A DNA stretch of 55,302 bases from an uncultured Alphaproteobacteria bacterium (GTDB taxonomy: Bacteria; Pseudomonadota; Alphaproteobacteria; RF32; CAG-239): contig CAJUAK010000011.1 of NCBI GenBank assembly GCA_910584385.1, forward strand, positions 1-55,302. Direction: 5' to 3'. A model generated the notes under the pieces. It worked only from the letters and a program-made list of their open reading frames with translations. It was not told the DNA's origin and ran no database searches. This document shows positions 50,996 through 55,302 of the stretch, one piece after another. A program made the translations under genes and the position numbers. How positions within the stretch are numbered: position 1 is the stretch's first letter; the number at the start of each line of letters is the position of its first letter.

Positions 50996-51508
50996 TTATT
51001 TTGCTTTGCATTTGGCGCTGATAGCTTTATAAGCGCTGGAAAATCCGGCAAGGGAATAGGTATCTTTGGTTGCCGTCCCTTTTGAAGAAACCCCGTGAAC
51101 AATCATGCGGGAACCGCGTTTCATTTCTTTGACAAGCTCTTTATCCACATTATCGCTGACTGTCCAGGCTTTATCCCCGCTGGTGAACAATTTGTCAATC
51201 GTCTTGCTGCCGATTTTGACCGTAACTTTTGATTCCGGCTTATATGTATAACCGGCATTGATGTTAAAAACATCAAAGCTTTTCTCTGCGGGACGGTGTG
51301 TTATAACGGCATAGATATCGCCGCGCTTTGTATATTTCCCTTCATCCTTTTTGGGTGTGGAAGCCATATAGCAAACTTTGCCGGCAGCATCTTCATAATA
51401 GTAAGCTGCCCAATCATCCCATTGCCCAAGAAGCTTCGGTGCGCCGGCATGGGCGTTTTGACCGTAAAAGATTCCCAGCAATCCCAATAAACATACAGAT
51501 TTTTTCAT
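50996..51508 (-). CDS. IalB-family (invasion-associated locus B) periplasmic protein
   Basis: A 170-residue exported protein. The start at 51508 gives a clean signal peptide (KKSVCLLGLLGIFYGQNAHA, cut near residue 21). The mature part follows the IalB fold: GQWDDWAAYYYEDAAGKVCYMASTP, then paired strands and AVSDNV-type turns, with the two Cys (about residues 46 and 167) likely bonded. IalB was named from Bartonella erythrocyte entry, but the family is common in non-pathogenic alphaproteobacteria, so no invasion role is implied. It is the first gene of the pair with rlmN. Confidence 0.85.
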   Translation of the reverse strand: MKKSVCLLGLLGIFYGQNAHAGAPKLLGQWDDWAAYYYEDAAGKVCYMASTPKKDEGKYTKRGDIYAVITHRPAEKSFDVFNINAGYTYKPESKVTVKIGSKTIDKLFTSGDKAWTVSDNVDKELVKEMKRGSRMIVHGVSSKGTATKDTYSLAGFSSAYKAISAKCKAK

Positions 51509-51597
51509 ATTTACATACCTATCATAAGTTAATTTGTAATAATAGTAATTGAAATATCTATAAAATTTGTTAACAATGCATGGCAAGGAGATTTTTT

Positions 51598-52839
51598 ATG
51601 ATTAAAGATAATTATCTGGATATAAACAAAATTATAGATGATGCCAAAATCTTAAAATTATTCCGGGCGGTGGAAGCCCAAGGCGGCGTTTTGCGCTTTG
51701 TCGGAGGGTGCGTCAGAGATGCTCTAAAAGGGATTAAAGGCTTTGACCTGGATTTGGCCACGGATTTGTCTCCTGATGAACTTGTTGAAGCTTGCAGTGA
51801 TTATGGGTTAAAAACCGTACCAATCGGCATTAAATTCGGCACAATCGGCGTTATTATCGGAGATAAAGTTTTGGAAGTTACCTCTTTGCGCAAGGATGTG
51901 CAAACAGACGGGCGGCATGCAGTTGTTGAATTTACAGATAATTGGGAGGAAGACGCTTCCCGCCGCGACTTAACCATTAATGCCGTCTATGCCGATGAAA
52001 AAGGGAATGTTTTTGATTATTATAACGGAATTAACGATCTTGAACAGGGAATCGTCCGTTTTATCGGAAACGCCAATCAACGAATCAAAGAAGATTATTT
52101 GAGAATCTTACGCTTTTTCCGCTTTTATTCTTATTTCGGCAAGCAACCTATCGATAATAAAGCCTTAAAAGCCTGCCGGGATAACAAAGACGGCTTAAAA
52201 ACGCTCTCTTTGGAGCGCATAAGAGATGAATTTGGCAAAATTCTGCTTAGCCCGAATGTTGTAGAAACGCTCCAGATTATGATTGATAATGATATCTTAA
52301 GTTATATTTTGCCAACGCCGCCGCATCTGGACAAGCTTGATTTCCTAAAAAAACTGGTAGACAAGGAAAAAATCCCCTATGATATGGCGCGCCGGGTTTT
52401 TATCCTTTATTTACCTACACCCGAACTTGCAGAAAGCCTGGCAACCCGATTTAAACTTTCTAAAAAGCAACGGCAAAATTTTATCAGCTGGGCACAATAT
52501 GATATCGATATCGACAGTTTTGCTGATGATAACATTTTAATGAAGCTCATTTACCGGCATGGGAAAGACTTTTGCATCAACAAAATGTTGCTGGCTTCTT
52601 CCGCCCAGAAAAAAGAACTTCCTAATCTGCAGGAAAGAATTAAATTTATTGAAGATGCGATTGTCCCGATTTTTCCGCTCCGGGGGAAAGATTTAATCAA
52701 TATGGGTTTGAAAAACAGCCCGCGCGTGGGTTTTATGCTTAAAGGGCTGGAACAAATATGGGAAAACAGCAATTTTCAGATGAGCCGGGAAGAATTGTTA
52801 AATCTGGCAACAAAAATAAATATTGAAGTTGCCGGTTAA
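51598..52839 (+). CDS. cca: CCA-adding tRNA nucleotidyltransferase
   Basis: Adds or repairs the 3' CCA end of tRNAs. The 413-residue protein starts at 51598, six bases after AAGGAGA. The nucleotidyltransferase site is LRFVGGCVRDALKG with GFDLDLATD (catalytic Asp pair, about residue 50), followed by DASRRDLTINA and the RIKEDYLRILRFFRF motif. No C-terminal HD phosphohydrolase domain is obvious. Both tRNAs in this window already encode CCA. A tRNA gene follows 49 bases later. Confidence 0.93.
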   Translation: MIKDNYLDINKIIDDAKILKLFRAVEAQGGVLRFVGGCVRDALKGIKGFDLDLATDLSPDELVEACSDYGLKTVPIGIKFGTIGVIIGDKVLEVTSLRKDVQTDGRHAVVEFTDNWEEDASRRDLTINAVYADEKGNVFDYYNGINDLEQGIVRFIGNANQRIKEDYLRILRFFRFYSYFGKQPIDNKALKACRDNKDGLKTLSLERIRDEFGKILLSPNVVETLQIMIDNDILSYILPTPPHLDKLDFLKKLVDKEKIPYDMARRVFILYLPTPELAESLATRFKLSKKQRQNFISWAQYDIDIDSFADDNILMKLIYRHGKDFCINKMLLASSAQKKELPNLQERIKFIEDAIVPIFPLRGKDLINMGLKNSPRVGFMLKGLEQIWENSNFQMSREELLNLATKINIEVAG

Positions 52840-52846
52840 AAAGTTG

Positions 52847-52875
52847 TTGACAGCCGCCTTTTGTTTATCTATATT
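52847..52875 (+). promoter_or_regulatory. tRNA-Ala promoter
   Basis: TTGACA (52847-52852), 17 bases, TATATT (52870-52875), 13 bases before the tRNA 5' end. One of the best promoter matches in the window. Confidence 0.8.
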
Positions 52876-52888
52876 GCATTTAACTTTT

Positions 52889-52964
<76 letters not shown>

Positions 52965-52968
52965 TTTC

Positions 52969-52997
52969 AAAAGCACCTTTCGAGGTGCTTTTTTTAT
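52969..52997 (+). terminator. tRNA-Ala terminator
   Basis: AAAGCACCT, loop TTCG, AGGTGCTTT plus a T run, four bases after the tRNA CCA end. Confidence 0.9.
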
Positions 52998-53127
52998 TGA
53001 AACAAAAAAGGGGGAGCGAACCCCTGAGGAAAGGGGTTTGGACTGAAGTTTCAGGCGGGCGGAAGAACGCCGGTGAGCGAATGCGAAGAAACTGAAGCAG
53101 GCGAGCAGTTTTCTGCGAGACAAGCCT

Positions 53128-53170
53128 CTCAGCTCCACCATTTCAAAGGCACCTTTCGAGGTGCCTTTTA
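53128..53170 (+). repeat. Second copy of the tRNA-Ala 3' end plus terminator
   Basis: Bases 53128-53168 repeat 52952-52992 with only two differences in 41 bases. The copy holds the tRNA 3' acceptor strand with CCA and the whole terminator hairpin. The two changes are compensating: an A-T pair in the stem became G-C. No tRNA 5' half precedes it. The 130 bases between (52999-53127) are GC-richer, can fold into small hairpins (ACCCCTGAGGAAAGGGGT) and contain no credible gene. The arrangement resembles an attachment-site scar. Confidence 0.8.
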
Positions 53171-53257
53171 TTATTCTAAGAAACATATGTTTAAAACGTA
53201 TTTTCTAAAGAAATACCCTCTGAAATATAAAAATCAGAGGGCTTTGCAGGATATATG

Positions 53258-55302
53258 CTAATAAGAAATATTACTTAGAAAATCCATGTTATATTGGCTG
53301 CATTGATAAGGGCAGCAAACATCATAACTTTTTGTATATTGGATTGTTCCATCAGGGGCAAACGAGTTTTCGCATCCTGACCAATCATCGCCATTTATAT
53401 TATGGCAGTTCATATAAAATTCTGATTTTTGCAAAGCATAGCATGTAAATGTTGCTGTTCCTTCACAACGAACCCAACCCACATTATAATTGCCACAGAT
53501 ATCTTCTTCACACTTAAAACAGCTGGAGCTTAATGTTGCCCCGCATATAGAGCAATAAGCAGAAGTATGGCTGGCTGTTTGTCCGCTGCTACAACCTGTT
53601 GTTTGGTAGCCATTCGGACAAGCACTTTTATGGACGTGGGTGCAACTTCCATTTTTGCAAGAATAACCAGAAGCACAACCTTCTTTTCCATTAGTGCAAC
53701 AGGCAGTAGAAGAAATACAAGCGCTTCCGCAGGTCTTCTGCCCCATTTCTTCACAAGTTTTGTTAACGCAGGAACCATTCACACATTTTTGGGTACCAGA
53801 GCAACCACAACATTCTGATGTTGCAATACATGTGTTTCCACAAGCTTTCATTCCTTTTTCTGCGCAAGTCTTTGCCCGACAGGAACCGTTGTCGCAAACT
53901 TGATCACTAGAACAACCGCCGCAGCATTGCGCATTTGCTATGCAGCCGCCATTACAACCCTTATAGCCATTAATACAGCCCGAGCACTTTTTACAAGAGC
54001 CATTATTCCCTTGGGAAACGAGTGCGACACCTGTTGCACAAGAGCTTGTTCCCGTACTGTAACCAGACTCGCATGCTGCACCCGAACATGCTTTGCAACT
54101 GCTGTTATTGCCTTGAGAGACCAAACTCTGGCCATCCGAGCAAGAACTTGTTCTTGTGCTGTAACCCGACTGGCAAGCTGTTCCCGAACATGTTTTACAG
54201 TTGCTGTTATTGTCCTGAGAAACTAAACTCTGGCCGTCTGAACAAGAGCTCGTTCTTGTGCTGTATCCTGTTGCGCAAGCTGTGCCCAAGCAACCTTTGC
54301 ATTTATCATTATCGCTCTGCGGCGTTAATATCTGTCCATCCGCACAGCTTGATGTTGCCGTATTATAACCGCTACCACAAGCAACGCCACAGCAGCCCCA
54401 ACAATCAGGATTCGTACTCTGCTGGCATTGGTTCTGACCATTTGCACAGGTCGGTTTTGTTGTGCTATAGCCGCTTATGCATAGCGGACGCGCACAACTA
54501 TGCGTGCTTAAATCACAACGCGTTAAGTAATTTGCCTTGCCAGCGCAATCACTGTCTGAACAACAACCGTTTGCCCCTTTATTTACGCAAAGTTCCGTCC
54601 CTGAGCATTGGCTTAGGCCAACATCACAGAATAAACACGCCGTCCGGCAGCAGGAAAATTTTCCGCCATTAAAACTGGTTAAGGAAGATGCCGTTTCCGC
54701 ACATTTTATCGGTGCACATAAAGATTGTCCTGACTCACAATATGAACAGCTGTAGCAAGGTGTTCCTGCTTCCGTCGTGCTGGACTGCCTTACCGGAACG
54801 CCTCCTGATTTCTCGCAATCAGCCTGTTTGGAACTGCCGGTCGGACATTTATCATCCAAACATTTGTAACAAATGCCGCAACCGCTGTTTAACGGGGTTT
54901 GTGTTGCAAAAATCCCGCCAGATGACACGCAGGAACTGCGCACGGAATTTAATGCACTGCTCTCAGCAGAGATATAGCCCTCGTTACAGCATTTTATACA
55001 ATTATGCCTTGTTATCCCGTCATCTCCGGTACAACTGTCGCTGCATTTCAGGTTTTGTGTTTGTGAGGTGTAGGTGAACTCAGATTTGCAGCGGCAGTTG
55101 CGGACACAGCGCAGCCCGAAACCGGGATGTGCTGTATTGGCGCAGATAGTGCCATGAGGTTCTGTTGTATGCAGCCCCTTAAAATTTTCACAGGTTTTAT
55201 TTTTCGGCTTATTATCAGAAATCTTATTTTTGCTTAAAGAACCATTGTCTTGGTAATCAGGAAGCCAATAAGTTGCAGAGAAAGCAGCCGAGCTTATAAG
55301 AG
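53258..55302 (-). CDS. Cysteine-rich secreted repeat protein, 5' end beyond the window
   Basis: A very Cys-rich protein of at least 680 residues. An internal GTG at 54943 is not the true start: the frame stays open to the window edge. Its first visible residues (LISSAAFSA-TYW) look like the end of a signal peptide, so only a few N-terminal residues are missing. Four tandem 34-residue units lie about at 53975-54382, with motifs such as GYSTRTSSCSDGQSL and CKACSG. Further Cys-rich units of another type follow (GMKACGNTCI, GQKTCGSACI, CVNGSC). Likely an exported disulfide-rich surface protein; function unknown. Confidence 0.8.
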   Translation of the reverse strand, partial: LISSAAFSATYWLPDYQDNGSLSKNKISDNKPKNKTCENFKGLHTTEPHGTICANTAHPGFGLRCVRNCRCKSEFTYTSQTQNLKCSDSCTGDDGITRHNCIKCCNEGYISAESSALNSVRSSCVSSGGIFATQTPLNSGCGICYKCLDDKCPTGSSKQADCEKSGGVPVRQSSTTEAGTPCYSCSYCESGQSLCAPIKCAETASSLTSFNGGKFSCCRTACLFCDVGLSQCSGTELCVNKGANGCCSDSDCAGKANYLTRCDLSTHSCARPLCISGYSTTKPTCANGQNQCQQSTNPDCWGCCGVACGSGYNTATSSCADGQILTPQSDNDKCKGCLGTACATGYSTRTSSCSDGQSLVSQDNNSNCKTCSGTACQSGYSTRTSSCSDGQSLVSQGNNSSCKACSGAACESGYSTGTSSCATGVALVSQGNNGSCKKCSGCINGYKGCNGGCIANAQCCGGCSSDQVCDNGSCRAKTCAEKGMKACGNTCIATSECCGCSGTQKCVNGSCVNKTCEEMGQKTCGSACISSTACCTNGKEGCASGYSCKNGSCTHVHKSACPNGYQTTGCSSGQTASHTSAYCSICGATLSSSCFKCEEDICGNYNVGWVRCEGTATFTCYALQKSEFYMNCHNINGDDWSGCENSFAPDGTIQYTKSYDVCCPYQCSQYNMDFLSNISY
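53975..54382 (-). repeat. Four coding tandem repeats of 102 bases
   Basis: Four direct repeats, each 34 codons, inside the cysteine-rich gene. The middle two are nearly identical in DNA; the outer ones are more diverged. The positions are derived from the protein count and may be off by a few bases. Confidence 0.8.

Noticed and set aside
53975..54382. CRISPR-like repeats
   Set aside because: They are coding repeats of 34 codons with no unique spacers.
54941..54943. GTG as start of the cysteine-rich protein
   Set aside because: The frame continues upstream to the window edge with the same Cys-rich character and a signal-peptide-like end.

Overview
The window looks like a chromosomal stretch from an uncultured, flagellated alphaproteobacterium with moderate-to-low GC, of the Rhodospirillales-like kind found in gut metagenomes. 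The placement is an inference from gene content: a GcrA cell-cycle regulator, a FlaF-type flagellin regulator, an IalB-family protein, the miaB-phoH-ybeY-lnt-xre-metK-trmB order, and a PhrR-like regulator. A full-length pyruvate:ferredoxin oxidoreductase points to anaerobic or microaerobic life. No rRNA, transposase, prophage or CRISPR array is visible.

Layout. 1-1035: two small unknown genes. 1032-7971 (minus): a housekeeping block of miaB, phoH, ybeY, lnt, an XRE regulator with its own promoter, metK and trmB. 8106-11624 (plus): a TerB-like protein, an unknown internally repeated protein, then yggT, yggU and folD. FolD ends in an odd Cys/His tail that lies in a triplicated 3' repeat. 11772-14302 (minus): a tail-anchored pseudokinase coupled to a small membrane protein. 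14481-15617: a PAS protein with a degenerate GGDEF domain. 15609-18891 (minus): an HNH-like protein, a SUKH (SMI1/KNR4-like) protein, tsaC and a trmN6-like methyltransferase in one overlapping cluster. 19031-25410: pepA, two unknown genes and nifJ. 25615-29623: a tail-anchored unknown, tRNA-Gly(CCC), an outer-membrane protein, motB, motA and gcrA. 29769-36391: a DUF4139 secreted protein with an unknown secreted partner, rpoZ, a bifunctional RelA/SpoT homologue, a DUF2062 protein and acpS. 36512-38800: lepB, rnc and era behind a long hairpin. 39350-43404: flgF, flgG, flgA and flgH behind a textbook sigma-54 promoter, then a gene made of two FlaF domains. 43485-47297: a repeat-rich autotransporter. 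47389-52839: gyrB, rlmN, an IalB-like protein and cca. 52847-55302: tRNA-Ala(GGC), a copy of its 3' end plus terminator 176 bases further on, and the 3' part of a cysteine-rich repeat protein that runs off the right edge.

How the parts fit. Much of the window serves translation and RNA: trmB, miaB, ybeY, tsaC, trmN6-like, rlmN, cca, rnc, era, two tRNAs. A second theme is envelope and motility: lnt, lepB, motAB, flgFGAH, FlaF and several surface proteins. A third is signalling built on degenerate catalytic domains (pseudokinase, inactive GGDEF). The points most worth a second look are the HNH-SUKH pair inside a tRNA-modification operon, the FolD tail and its repeats, the tandem FlaF fusion, the sigma-54 promoter, a shared TAGAATCnTTCTG motif at two promoters, and the tRNA-Ala 3'-end duplication.
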